A stretch of DNA of 64,000 nt from UBA12079 sp964608745 (GCA_964608745.1 CAZSPC010000001.1:1-64000), one strand, 5' to 3'. Numbered from the stretch's first letter, positions 33,004-40,790 are shown. Notes: generated by a model from the letters alone, not told the origin. Translations and numbers: made by a program.

Positions 33004-33441
33004 ATGGAAAAATCTAAAAAACAATTATTTATTTTTAATATCCTATTGATAATTATAATTGCTATTTTAAATAAAGTAGCTCTTAATTTTTTCTTATATT
33101 GGAAGTGGTGGTGGTTTGATATTATGATGCACTTTTTGGGTGGCCTTTGGGTTGGTGGTGCAACTCTTTGGGTTTATTATTTTTCTGGTTATTTTAGAGC
33201 AAATCAAAATAAAAAAATCTTACTTTGGTTGTCAATAATTTCTGTTGTTGTTATAGGTGTAGGCTGGGAGGTGTTTGAGTTTGTGACCGCAATCGAAATT
33301 TTCTCTGATGGCTATGTTGGAGATACTATTCTTGACTTAATTATGGATACGACAGGTGCGGTTGTTGCGTATTTTATGTTGATAAAGTGTATTGAGGTAA
33401 GGGATAAAGATCAAAAAATAGATGAAAATTATAAAAAATAA
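33004..33441 (+). CDS. membrane protein, 145 aa (DUF2238-like)
   Basis: Four hydrophobic segments alternate with conserved polar motifs: WWWFDIMMHFLGGLWVGG, GVGWEVFEF and YVGDTILDLIMDTTGAVVAYF. The paired D/H motifs in the membrane resemble the DUF2238/YjdF group, whose function is unknown. TATAAT ends 7 nt before the ATG, so it is probably leaderless. No partner genes suggest a role. Confidence 0.7.
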   Translation: MEKSKKQLFIFNILLIIIIAILNKVALNFFLYWKWWWFDIMMHFLGGLWVGGATLWVYYFSGYFRANQNKKILLWLSIISVVVIGVGWEVFEFVTAIEIFSDGYVGDTILDLIMDTTGAVVAYFMLIKCIEVRDKDQKIDENYKK

Positions 33442-33442
33442 A

Positions 33443-33650
33443 TAACTCAACGGGTTGAGTTATTTAAAAAGGCTTGGTTGAGCCATTTTTTATATCTTTA
33501 TTAGGTGGCTTAGTTAGGCTAAAATAAACGGCTCACGAGTGAGTCGTTTAAAACGCTCAGCAAAGCCATTGTGGGCCATCCGATGGCCCACTTTTTAGTA
33601 AAAAATTCAATGGCTCACACGTGAGCCATTGAATTTTTCTATTTTTCTTA
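33443..33650. repeat. cluster of four short palindromes
   Basis: AATAACTCAACGGGTTGAGTTATT, AACGGCTCACGAGTGAGTCGTT, TGGGCCATCCGATGGCCCA and a TTCAATGGCTCAC/GTGAGCCATTGAA palindrome follow one another between the 3' ends of two convergent genes. Two of them recur around 54942-55045. Confidence 0.7.
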
Positions 33651-33663
33651 TTTACTTTTTTTA

Positions 33664-34011
33664 CTACTTAACTATCTTTTGGGTAATTCTTTTGAATATT
33701 TCCGGATTGTTTTCTGCAAGATCTGCTAACATTTTTCTATTTAATTCAATTTTATTTTTCTTCAAATCCCCAATGAATTTACTATATGTTAGTCCCAGAG
33801 CTCTTAAACCAGCGTTAATTTTGATTTGCCACAGTCTTCTAAAATCACCCTTTTTCTTTTTTCTGTGATTATAGGCATGTACTCCGGCATGTAGGATTGC
33901 TTCGTGAGCCTGTTTCTTTTTTGTTGACCGAGCATTACGATAACCCTTGGTTAGGCCAAGTGTTTTTCTTCTCCTCTTTAATTTAGTTGTTCCTCTTTTT
34001 ATTCTTGTCAT
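33664..34011 (-). CDS. rplT: 50S ribosomal protein L20 (bL20)
   Basis: Assembly protein binding 23S rRNA early. Conserved segments: the basic start MTRIKRGTTKLKRRRKTLGLTKG, then KKKQAHEAILHAGVHAYNHRKKKKGDFRRLWQ, INAGLRALGLTYSKFI and NRKMLADLAENNP. The 115-residue length is normal. It is the last gene of the infC-rpmI-rplT operon, separated from rpmI by a family A element in the same transcriptional orientation. Confidence 0.96.
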   Translation of the reverse strand: MTRIKRGTTKLKRRRKTLGLTKGYRNARSTKKKQAHEAILHAGVHAYNHRKKKKGDFRRLWQIKINAGLRALGLTYSKFIGDLKKNKIELNRKMLADLAENNPEIFKRITQKIVK

Positions 34012-34022
34012 TTTGATAGGGT

Positions 34023-34135
34023 TATAGGGCTTAGCGTTTAGGGTTATAGGTAAAAAACCTTTGATTTTTTGATGAATTTTGCCTTTGGCAAAATTTGTCT
34101 CCCTACACCCCTAAACGCTAATCGCTAAACGCTTT
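34023..34135 (-). repeat. family A element between rpmI and rplT
   Basis: Arms AGCGTTTAGGGTTATAG and CCCTAAACGCTAATCGC; the asymmetric centre reads in the order seen elsewhere only when taken on the minus strand, so the element faces the same way as the gene it precedes. Confidence 0.8.
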
Positions 34136-34140
34136 AAATA

Positions 34141-34314
34141 TTAAAACCTAGCTCTATCTTTCGTGGAAAGTTTAATTTTAATAGCTCTTTTCTTTTTCAT
34201 ACTCTTCTTCCCACTTTCTTTGGCATTAAAATGACCCTGACCAATCTTTCGTGTGATTAGCTTGCCTTTCTTTGTTTTCTTTATTCTTTTGGCTAGTGAT
34301 TTGTTTGTTTTCAT
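34141..34314 (-). CDS. rpmI: 50S ribosomal protein L35 (bL35)
   Basis: The frame opens upstream, but that part is translated hairpin sequence; ATG at 34314 gives MKTNKSLAKRIKKTKKGKLI and a 57-residue protein. The GQGHFNAKESGKKSMKKKR segment matches the family's core of KxxxxHxxxxKxxKxKR type. It lies between infC and rplT as usual. In other bacteria this operon is repressed by L20; whether it is here is unknown. Confidence 0.9.
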   Translation of the reverse strand: MKTNKSLAKRIKKTKKGKLITRKIGQGHFNAKESGKKSMKKKRAIKIKLSTKDRARF

Positions 34315-34354
34315 ATTTTTCTTAATGAGCCTTGCGAGTTTAGAAACAATATGA

Positions 34355-34428
34355 ACCCAGCTCAAGTTTTGGTTTTGAGAAATTTTTATAAAATAAAAAT
34401 TTCTCAAAACCAAAACTTGGGGCTGGGT
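34355..34428 (-). repeat. long hairpin upstream of rpmI
   Basis: Arms of about 34 nt (ACCCAGC, CAAGTTTTGG, TTTTGAGAAATTTTTAT) pair almost perfectly, with one mismatch and a small loop. It covers the would-be leader of L35. Confidence 0.75.
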
Positions 34429-34506
34429 CTGTTCCTAATCCACAGTATCTTACCTTAAAACTTAAAAATATTCAAGGTTTTATTAAGAAAACTTGAATGT
34501 TTAAAT

Positions 34507-34620
34507 TGTTTCAATTTTGAGGGAAGTTCGAGGCGCAAGCAAAAAATTTTATGAGCCTTATAAACATAAGGTGAATGAAATTTTTTGTGAAGTAACGAAG
34601 AAATTCACCAAAATTGGAAT
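34507..34620 (-). repeat. family B palindrome after infC
   Basis: Read on the minus strand it starts ATTCCAATTTTGGTGAATTT and ends CTTCCCTCAAAATTG, the order of the other copies. It is in the orientation of infC and directly downstream of it. Confidence 0.7.
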
Positions 34621-34629
34621 AATTTTGGA

Positions 34630-35157
34630 TTATTTTCTTTCTAGGAACATGGTAAGCCCTTTCGGACTCTTCTTCGGCCCATCTGCTACTTTATAATCTT
34701 CTGTAACCAAATTTAAAACTCTCTGCAATCTTCCTTCCAAAAACTTTTTATCAGCATATTTCATTCTTCCGATCAGGAAAAGATCAAGTTTAATCCTGTT
34801 TCCTTCTTTGAGCCATTTAGAAATATTTTTAGCTTTCAGGGCAAGGTCGTGTTCACCGGTTCCCACTTTCACTTGAACCACTTTTGTCTCGGTTGTGTGA
34901 GCTTTGGCTTTAGCTTCTTTTTTCTTTTTCTTTTCGTCGTATTGATATTTTCCATAATCCATTATTTTAACAATCGGTGGTTTTGCATTAGGAGAAATTT
35001 CGATCAAATCAAGTTCTGATTCTTGAGCCTTTTGTAAAGCCTCTCTACTATCCATAACACCTAGGTTCTCACCATCAGCCGTAAGAACCCTCACTTCACG
35101 AGCGCGAATTGATTCGTTTATTCTTGTCCTGGGACCGTAATTTTTATATCTTTTCAT
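34630..35157 (-). CDS. infC: translation initiation factor IF-3
   Basis: Keeps the subunits apart and checks the start codon. N-terminal domain: NYGPRTRINESIRAREVRVL and GVMDSREALQKAQESELDLIEISPNAKPPIVKIMDYGKYQYD. C-terminal domain: VQVKVGTGEHDLALKAKNISKWLKEG and IGRMKYADKKFLEGRL. The 175 residues are standard. It uses an ordinary ATG rather than the rare AUU of E. coli. A TATAAA box lies about 11 nt before the ATG, leaving a very short leader. Confidence 0.96.
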   Translation of the reverse strand: MKRYKNYGPRTRINESIRAREVRVLTADGENLGVMDSREALQKAQESELDLIEISPNAKPPIVKIMDYGKYQYDEKKKKKEAKAKAHTTETKVVQVKVGTGEHDLALKAKNISKWLKEGNRIKLDLFLIGRMKYADKKFLEGRLQRVLNLVTEDYKVADGPKKSPKGLTMFLERK

Positions 35158-35215
35158 AATTGGCTAATTTATACCATTTATTTAAGTCAAAAACAACTTA
35201 TGTTACAATACTTTT

Positions 35216-35803
35216 ATGAAAGATCGGACAGAAAAATTAAAAAAAATAAAAGACGAACTTTTAGATTTTAAGGAATCGCCTTTATATCAATACAGGATAG
35301 ATAATAAATGCTTTCCGGTAATTGGAGAGGGGGATCATAATGCTGAAATTATGTTTATCGGTGAAGCACCAGGTAAAAACGAAGCAATGACAGGTAGACC
35401 TTTTTGTGGGGCATCGGGAAAAATGTTAGATACATTACTGGAATCTGTTGGGATAGATAGAAAAGATGTATATGTAACCAATATTGTAAAAGATCGTCCT
35501 CAAGACAATCGCGATCCGTCAACAGAAGAAATAAAATTATACGGACCTTTCTTAGATAGGCAAATAGAAATAATTCAACCGAAAATAATAGCAACTCTTG
35601 GGAGGTTTTCAATGGAATACATAATGAAACATTTTGGACTGGAAAGTCAGCTTGAGCCAATAAGTCAAGCTCATGGAAAATCCTATGAAGCGAGTTTTTC
35701 TTATGGTAAAGTAAAGATTATTCCTTTATATCATCCGGCTGTTGCTTTGTATAATGGTGGAATGCGGGAAACTTTATTAGAAGACTTTAAAATATTAAGA
35801 TAA
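35216..35803 (+). CDS. uracil-DNA glycosylase, family 4-like, without the iron-sulphur cysteines
   Basis: Removes uracil from DNA. The catalytic motif FIGEAPGKNEAMTGRPFCG (about residues 47-65), the YVTNIVKDRP segment and the C-terminal HPAVALYN loop identify the family. Family 4 enzymes normally hold a [4Fe-4S] cluster with four cysteines; here only two cysteines are seen (NKCF and PFCG), so the cluster is probably missing. TACAAT ends 6 nt before the ATG. It is divergent from infC and works towards the same end as the dUTPase at 1389. Confidence 0.85.
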   Translation: MKDRTEKLKKIKDELLDFKESPLYQYRIDNKCFPVIGEGDHNAEIMFIGEAPGKNEAMTGRPFCGASGKMLDTLLESVGIDRKDVYVTNIVKDRPQDNRDPSTEEIKLYGPFLDRQIEIIQPKIIATLGRFSMEYIMKHFGLESQLEPISQAHGKSYEASFSYGKVKIIPLYHPAVALYNGGMRETLLEDFKILR

Positions 35804-35805
35804 AC

Positions 35806-35942
35806 ATACTAATCTACAAATAATACTAATATAACAAATAGCATAACAAATTTTTGTATAAAAATATTTTCTAATTTTTTCATATTTGCAGGCTATTCGT
35901 AGCATTAGTATAATTCGTATATTGGTGTATTAAATTTAAATT
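35806..35942 (+). repeat. heptad-type inverted repeat upstream of creD
   Basis: ACTAATCTACAAATAATACT on the left and AGCATTAGTATAATTCGTAT on the right are degenerate complements. Right-arm-like copies precede rplC (51950-51999) and the 59426 gene. The style is that of family A with other letters. Confidence 0.6.
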
Positions 35943-37433
35943 ATGAATTTACAAAAAACATTACAAAACACAACCCTACGAGTTGTCTTGGTCGGCTTGC
36001 TGGCATTACTCTTACTTATTCCTGTTGGAATGATTCAATCTATTATTTTTGATAGAGAAATGAATCGGGAGTCCGCAATTCAAGATATCACCTCAAAATG
36101 GGGAAATGAACAAATCATTGCTGGGCCGGTTTTGACTGTTCCTTATGATTCGTATAAGACGGTAGATGGTAAACAATTAAAAGAAACTGCTTTTGCACAT
36201 TTTTTACCCGAGGATTTGAATATTAAATCAACAATCGTTCCTGAACTAAGATCGCGTGATATTTATGATGCGGTTGTTTATTCATCAGATATTTCATTTT
36301 CAGGAGGTTTCAAAAAACCAGATTTTAGAGCATTGGGAATTAACCCCCAGTTTGTTCATTGGAATGAAGCTTTCGTAGCGGTTGGTATTCCTGATATTCG
36401 TGGTGTAGAAGAGAGAGTAGAAATGAATTTTGGTGATCAAAAACTAGCGTTTGTTTCCGGAGTTAAAACCGATGATGTTATTCGAGATATGGGAACTTAT
36501 CATTATGATGATAGACCTTGGGATGTTTATGGGCGAGATGTTTATGGGCGAAATGAAATGGCTGTGTCAAAAGCAATGCGGATTGACGATGATCAAGGAG
36601 GTGTTTCTTCTGGTTTGAGTGCTGTTGTGCCAGCTAATCTTTTGTACTCAGATAATGATTTTGAGTTCACTCTTAAATTAAGAGGGGGTGAAAGATTATC
36701 TTTTGTTCCAATTGGAAAAACAACTAATGTAGAAATGGGTTCAGACTGGACAGCACCGAGTTTTGATGGAGCGTATCTACCGGACAACAGAGAAGTGGGA
36801 GACGAAGGGTTTACATCCCAATGGAAAGTCTTGGATTTAAACAGAAATTATCCTCAATCTTGGACAGGGAGCATTTACAATATTTATGATTCAGCATTTG
36901 GTGTCAGTCTTTTGGAGCCGGTTGATGGTTATCAAAAATCAGAAAGATCAGCCAAGTATGCTATTTTGATTATTGCTTTGACTTTCTTGGTATTCTTATC
37001 ATTTGAAATTTTCAATCAAAGAAGGATTCATCCAATTCAATATATTTTGGTGGGGTTGGCGCTAGTACTGTTTTATGCTTTGCTAGTTTCAATTTCAGAG
37101 TTGATTGGATTTAATCAGGCCTATGGGATAGCCGGTATTGCAACAATTGGTTTGATTCTTTTGTATTCTCAAACCATTTTGAAAGAAAAGGGGTTCGTTG
37201 CTATTGAGGGAGGTATTTTGTTGTTCTTGTATGCATTCATTTACATCTTACTTCAATTGGAAGATTATGCATTGTTCATTGGTAGTGTTGGATTGTTTGT
37301 AATTTTGGCAACAATAATGTACTTATCTCGCAAAGTTGATTGGTATTCTCTTGATTATAGAAAAAATGAATCTGTTGAATTGGATGAATTGTATGAATCA
37401 ACGGAGGTAGTTGATGGAGATTTTTGGAAATAA
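35943..37433 (+). CDS. creD: CreD-like inner membrane protein
   Basis: Residues 12-35 form an N-terminal membrane helix, then comes a large outer domain with the family's WGNEQIIAGPVLTVPY and YSSDISFSGGFKKPDF segments. After residue 340 follow five or six membrane helices, including the ILVGLALVLFYALLVSISE block. The length of 496 residues is close to CreD of other bacteria (about 450). CreD belongs to the envelope-stress CreBCD system in enterobacteria, but no CreB or CreC partner is visible here, so its role is open. Confidence 0.85.
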   Translation: MNLQKTLQNTTLRVVLVGLLALLLLIPVGMIQSIIFDREMNRESAIQDITSKWGNEQIIAGPVLTVPYDSYKTVDGKQLKETAFAHFLPEDLNIKSTIVPELRSRDIYDAVVYSSDISFSGGFKKPDFRALGINPQFVHWNEAFVAVGIPDIRGVEERVEMNFGDQKLAFVSGVKTDDVIRDMGTYHYDDRPWDVYGRDVYGRNEMAVSKAMRIDDDQGGVSSGLSAVVPANLLYSDNDFEFTLKLRGGERLSFVPIGKTTNVEMGSDWTAPSFDGAYLPDNREVGDEGFTSQWKVLDLNRNYPQSWTGSIYNIYDSAFGVSLLEPVDGYQKSERSAKYAILIIALTFLVFLSFEIFNQRRIHPIQYILVGLALVLFYALLVSISELIGFNQAYGIAGIATIGLILLYSQTILKEKGFVAIEGGILLFLYAFIYILLQLEDYALFIGSVGLFVILATIMYLSRKVDWYSLDYRKNESVELDELYESTEVVDGDFWK

Positions 37434-37439
37434 AATTTA

Positions 37440-37547
37440 AAAGATTTAGGATTTAGGATTTAAGATGTAAGATTTAAGAATTCAAAAATTAAAGGAATTC
37501 GCTTTGCGAATTCCTTTTCTTAAATCTTAAATCATAAATCTTTGTTA
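37440..37547 (+). repeat. family A variant (GATTTAG type)
   Basis: Left arm TTTAGGATTTAGGATTTAAG, centre GGAATTCGC-TTT-GCGAATTCC, right arm CTTAAATCTTAAATCATAAA. It ends just before the ATG of the next gene. Confidence 0.75.
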
Positions 37548-37552
37548 AGATT

Positions 37553-38461
37553 ATGCAAATTAAAAATCATCTTAGACTTAGTGTTCTTATTCTAATCATA
37601 TTTGCGGTTATTATTGTTTGGTATGCAATTTTTCGTGAAAATCGGGATTATTTAACAGTTGCTTTTTTGGATGTGGGGCAGGGGGATGCGATTTTTATTG
37701 AATCCCCTGATGGTAAACAAGTTTTAATTGATGGAGGAAAAAATAACCAAGTGTTAAGACAGCTTTCAAAACAAATGCCTTTTTATGATCGCTCAATTGA
37801 TATGGTTGTAATGACTCATCCGGATGCTGATCATGTTGGAGGGCTACCAGCTATTTTAGAAAATTTTCAGGTTGATTTTGTTATGGAGTCGGGGGTAACA
37901 TCTGATACAGGAGTTTATCGTGAATTCGAAAATCTAATTGAAGAAAAAGAAATTCAAAAAATAATTGCTCAACAAGGACAAAAAATTCCTCTTTGCAATC
38001 AGCAGAAAAAACAAACAGACCTTAAACCCTCGTCCCTCATTCCTTATTCCTGTTCTGTTTGGTTGGAAGTGTTGTTTCCGGTGGGGAATGCTGTTGAAAT
38101 GGAATCTAATACAGCCTCGATTGTTCTGAAATTGGTTCATGGAGAAAACTCTTTTTTACTAACGGGTGATTCACCAAAATCGATAGAAAAGTATTTAGTT
38201 GAAAGTCTTGGAGATTATCTTGATGTAGATGTTTTAAAATTAGGACACCACGGGTCAAAAACATCTTCATCGGATTTGTTGTTGGGGTTTACTAGTCCAG
38301 ATATAGCAATAGTTTCAGCTGGTCTTGATAATCGATATGGACATCCACACAAAGAAGTTACAGGTTTATTAGAACAATTTGAGATAGATTTGTTGGGGAC
38401 TTATGATTTGGGTAATATAATTTTTGAATCAGATGGACAGGGCTTAAAGGTTGAAAAATAA
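37553..38461 (+). CDS. ComEC-type metallo-beta-lactamase-fold hydrolase, membrane-anchored
   Basis: One membrane helix (about residues 9-28) is followed by the hydrolase domain of ComEC: FLDVGQGDAIFIESPDG, the metal motif THPDADHVGG near residue 85, LTGDSPKSIEKYL, and LKLGHHGSKTSSS. It is a stand-alone version without the competence channel. It may cleave DNA or another phosphodiester outside the membrane; this is inferred. About residues 155-170 (TDLKPSSLIPYSCS) are encoded by a heptad repeat like those between genes. Confidence 0.85.
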   Translation: MQIKNHLRLSVLILIIFAVIIVWYAIFRENRDYLTVAFLDVGQGDAIFIESPDGKQVLIDGGKNNQVLRQLSKQMPFYDRSIDMVVMTHPDADHVGGLPAILENFQVDFVMESGVTSDTGVYREFENLIEEKEIQKIIAQQGQKIPLCNQQKKQTDLKPSSLIPYSCSVWLEVLFPVGNAVEMESNTASIVLKLVHGENSFLLTGDSPKSIEKYLVESLGDYLDVDVLKLGHHGSKTSSSDLLLGFTSPDIAIVSAGLDNRYGHPHKEVTGLLEQFEIDLLGTYDLGNIIFESDGQGLKVEK

Positions 38462-38510
38462 ATAAAAAATACTCTTTTTTTCTTTTGGAAAAGGTGCTAA
38501 TATTTTACAT

Positions 38511-38801
38511 ATGAGTAAATTAAGCACAATACTTCTATCTGTTGTTTTGGGGTCTTTGTCCGGTCCGGTTTTTTATTTTACGCGTATGCTTGGGCTTATA
38601 CGCGGGTCTGATCCTGATTTTTTATGGTGGCTAATTCCTTTTATTGTCTCTGTAATTATAGTGATGGTTGTTTTTTTCTTGATTTTAGATTTGAAAAGAC
38701 AAGATATGCTTGTAAAAGGTATTCTCTTTATTGTTTTGTATAATATAATGAATTGGGTATCTTTTATGGTGTCTTGGTTAGTGAGTGGAGATGGAATGTA
38801 G
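38511..38801 (+). CDS. small membrane protein, 96 aa
   Basis: Three hydrophobic segments (about 5-26, 40-62 and 72-91). No family recognised. The ATG lies 7 nt after a TAATAT box, so the mRNA is probably leaderless. It stands alone before the convergent rpmB. Confidence 0.65.
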   Translation: MSKLSTILLSVVLGSLSGPVFYFTRMLGLIRGSDPDFLWWLIPFIVSVIIVMVVFFLILDLKRQDMLVKGILFIVLYNIMNWVSFMVSWLVSGDGM

Positions 38802-38838
38802 TTAAATAAGTTTTTTTAATTTATAACTTGAAACTGAA

Positions 38839-38956
38839 CTAAAAAAAGCCGGAATAATTAAATAAAAGTTTTCAAGCTAAAAGCCAAGCTGGTTCTACGA
38901 ACTAAAAGCTTGGCTTTGCTCAAAAACTTTTATTTAATTATTCCGGCTTTTTTTAG
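38839..38956 (-). repeat. family C long hairpin at the 3' end of rpmB
   Basis: About 50-nt arms: the inner part has AAGCTAAAAGCCAAGC and GCTTGGCTTTGCTC around a GGTTCTACGAAC loop; the outer part is an inverted copy of the last L28 codons. It probably terminates rpmB. The same inner part recurs, inverted, after fusA (43774-43858). Confidence 0.8.
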
Positions 38957-39175
38957 TGTTTGGTATGCTCCGTTTTTGTTGATAGTTTTGATTGCTTTGG
39001 TTGAAAGAGTTAGATTAAATGTTTTGTCAACCTCAGGAACATATATTTTTTTCTTTTGAAGATTTGCTTTTCGTCTTTTCTTTCCAGTTGGGTTAAATTG
39101 GGTAGCACGAACACGGTTGCTGTATCCTCCGGCAACTTTCGTACTTTTTCCTGTGACTGGACATTGTTTAGACAT
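38930..39175 (-). CDS. rpmB: 50S ribosomal protein L28 (bL28)
   Basis: The 81 residues begin MSKQCPVTGKSTKVAGGYSN and include FNPTGKKRRKANLQKKKIYVP and LTLSTKAIKTINKNG, all typical of the family. A single cysteine remains from the zinc type. The last eight codons form one arm of a long hairpin whose other arm lies downstream. The gene is alone and on the opposite strand to its neighbours. Confidence 0.94.
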   Translation of the reverse strand: MSKQCPVTGKSTKVAGGYSNRVRATQFNPTGKKRRKANLQKKKIYVPEVDKTFNLTLSTKAIKTINKNGAYQTLKKAGIIK

Positions 39176-39232
39176 AGTTCTATTTAAGTAGCTGGTATGT
39201 TATCATAAGATTGTTTACTTCGCAACAATCTG

Positions 39233-39637
39233 AGCGTTATAGCGTTTAGGGTTGTAGAAAATTTATGTATTCAAAATCTTTTAAACATTTACAAGTCTGG
39301 CAGAGATCAATAGAGCTGGTAAGAGAAGTTTATAAAATTACAGAAAGTTTTCCTAAGAACGAAACATACGGATTGGTGAGTCAGATGAGGAGATCGGCTG
39401 TTTCGATACCGTCAAATATTGCCGAGGGTTATAAAAGGAGAGGGCTCGGAGATTACATTCGTTTTTTAGGTGTATCTGAAGGCTCCTCTGCTGAGTTAGA
39501 AACCCAAATTATAATCTCTAGAGATTTATACAAGGAAATTAATTTTGCAAAAACCGAAGCTCTACTCGAAGAAGTTCAAAAAATGTTATTTGTTATGATT
39601 AAAAACCTAAACGCTAAACGCTAAACACTACAACCCT
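39233..39637 (+). mobile_element. family A element carrying a four-helix-bundle gene (copy 1)
   Basis: Left arm AGCGTTATAGCGTTTAGGGT with TGTAG (39233-39257) and right arm ACCTAAACGCTAAACGCTAA through CAACCCT (39605-39637) are those of the short palindromes upstream of the ribosomal genes. In place of the short hairpin there is a complete gene of 119 codons. The right arm encodes the last residues of that gene and ends at the ATG of the next gene. Confidence 0.75.
39265..39624 (+). CDS. four-helix-bundle protein (S23/IVP family) 1
   Basis: The 119 residues match the four-helix-bundle family known from intervening sequences in 23S rRNA genes and related to the diversity-generating retroelement protein Avd. 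They begin with FKHLQVWQRSIELVREVYK, and the signature RRSAVSIPSNIAEGYKRR comes next, followed by FLGVSEGSSAELETQI. Family members form basic pentamer-like barrels that bind nucleic acid. It is enclosed by inverted arms; its final codons (KNLNAKR) are encoded by the arm itself. A second copy lies at 56687. No ribosome site is visible. Confidence 0.85.
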   Translation: MYSKSFKHLQVWQRSIELVREVYKITESFPKNETYGLVSQMRRSAVSIPSNIAEGYKRRGLGDYIRFLGVSEGSSAELETQIIISRDLYKEINFAKTEALLEEVQKMLFVMIKNLNAKR

Positions 39638-40243
39638 ATGAATAGTGATTTTATATTCGCAATACTAATTCTTATAATGTCCGTGGTAATCCACGAAGTC
39701 TCCCATGGCTATATGGCATATTATTTTGGTGATGTTACTGCAAAAATAGCAGGGCGTCTTACCCTAAATCCATTAAAACATCTTGATATGATGGGTTCGG
39801 TTATTGTGCCGACTATCGCTTTTTTGACAACAGGATTTATTTTTGGTTGGGCGAAACCTGTTCCGTACAATCCATACAATTTAAGGAACGCTAAGATAGG
39901 TGAACCAATGGTAGCTTTGGCAGGCCCTCTATCTAATTTTATTGTTGCTCTAATATTTGGGTTGCTTATTCGATTTGGTGTAATTCCAATGGAATTAATT
40001 ACTCCTGCCAGTTTAATTGTTTTTATTAATATTCTTCTGGGGCTGTTTAATCTTGTTCCGATTCCACCTCTGGATGGTTCAAAAATATTATTTGCAATTT
40101 TGCCATATAATATGAGTCATATTAGAGAATTTTTGGAGAGATATTATTTTATCCTCATTTTTGTTTTTATTTTCTTTCTCTGGAAATTTTTTATTCCGGT
40201 GATTTATGGAGTGTTTAGATTACTTACTGGAATTACATTTTAA
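39638..40243 (+). CDS. site-2 protease family protein (M50)
   Basis: An intramembrane zinc metalloprotease. The 201 residues contain the HEVSH zinc motif in the first helix region (about residue 19), VALAGPLSNFIVALIFG in the middle and NLVPIPPLDGSKIL with the third ligand aspartate. Five or six membrane helices are seen. It lacks PDZ or CBS domains. Its substrate is unknown; relatives process membrane-bound regulators. The ATG follows the arm of the mobile element directly, so it may have lost its native leader. Confidence 0.88.
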   Translation: MNSDFIFAILILIMSVVIHEVSHGYMAYYFGDVTAKIAGRLTLNPLKHLDMMGSVIVPTIAFLTTGFIFGWAKPVPYNPYNLRNAKIGEPMVALAGPLSNFIVALIFGLLIRFGVIPMELITPASLIVFINILLGLFNLVPIPPLDGSKILFAILPYNMSHIREFLERYYFILIFVFIFFLWKFFIPVIYGVFRLLTGITF

Positions 40244-40294
40244 TTTTATTTGCTTTTTTTGATCAAATATAGTAAATTAGTAGCACTTAAATTT

Positions 40295-40371
40295 AAGCGT
40301 TTAGCGATTAGCGTTTAGGGTTGTAGAGAACAAATTTTTACTATAACCCTAAACGCTAAGCCCTATACCCT
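40295..40371 (+). repeat. family A element upstream of rpsL
   Basis: AGCGTTTAGCGATTAGCGTT with TAGGGTTGTAG on the left and CCCTAAACGCTAAGCCC on the right; the centre is short (CAAATTTTTACT). Confidence 0.8.
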
Positions 40372-40377
40372 AATTTT

Positions 40378-40785
40378 ATGTCAACAGTAAATCAGTTGGT
40401 AAAAAAGAAAAGAAAGAAGATTATTAAAAAGCCAAAGGCGATTGCTCTTAGGCGTGGCTTTAATAATGAAAAAAATAAACCAATAACTTATCCGTCTCCG
40501 TTTAAAAGAGGTGTGTGTACAAAGGTAACAACAAAGACTCCGACAAAGCCTAACTCAGCTGTGCGAAAAATTGCCAGAGTAAGACTTACAAACGGAATGG
40601 AGGTTACTGCGTATATCCCGGGAATGGGACACACTCTTCAAGAACACTCTGTTGTGGTGCTTAGAGGAGGTCGTGTTAAGGATGTTGGAATTCGATATAC
40701 AATTGTACGAGGAAAATTAGATGCGACAGGAGTTGAAGATAGAAAACAGGGTAGATCGCGCTATGGAACAAAGCGACCAAAATAA
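40378..40785 (+). CDS. rpsL: 30S ribosomal protein S12 (uS12)
   Basis: Decoding-centre protein. The 135 residues contain RGVCTKVTTKTPTKPNSAVRK with the streptomycin-site lysine region, the YIPGMGHTLQEHSVVVLRGGRVKD block and RYGTKRPK at the end. It heads S12-S7-fusA, the str cluster. A family A element precedes and a family B palindrome follows it. Confidence 0.97.
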   Translation: MSTVNQLVKKKRKKIIKKPKAIALRRGFNNEKNKPITYPSPFKRGVCTKVTTKTPTKPNSAVRKIARVRLTNGMEVTAYIPGMGHTLQEHSVVVLRGGRVKDVGIRYTIVRGKLDATGVEDRKQGRSRYGTKRPK

Positions 40786-40790
40786 TTAGA

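Noticed and set aside
34315..34413. Longer N-terminus for L35
   Set aside because: It would be encoded by the 34-bp hairpin; the family start MKTNKS begins at 34314.
39265..39624. A diversity-generating retroelement, because the four-helix-bundle family includes Avd
   Set aside because: No reverse transcriptase and no template/variable repeat pair were seen near either copy.
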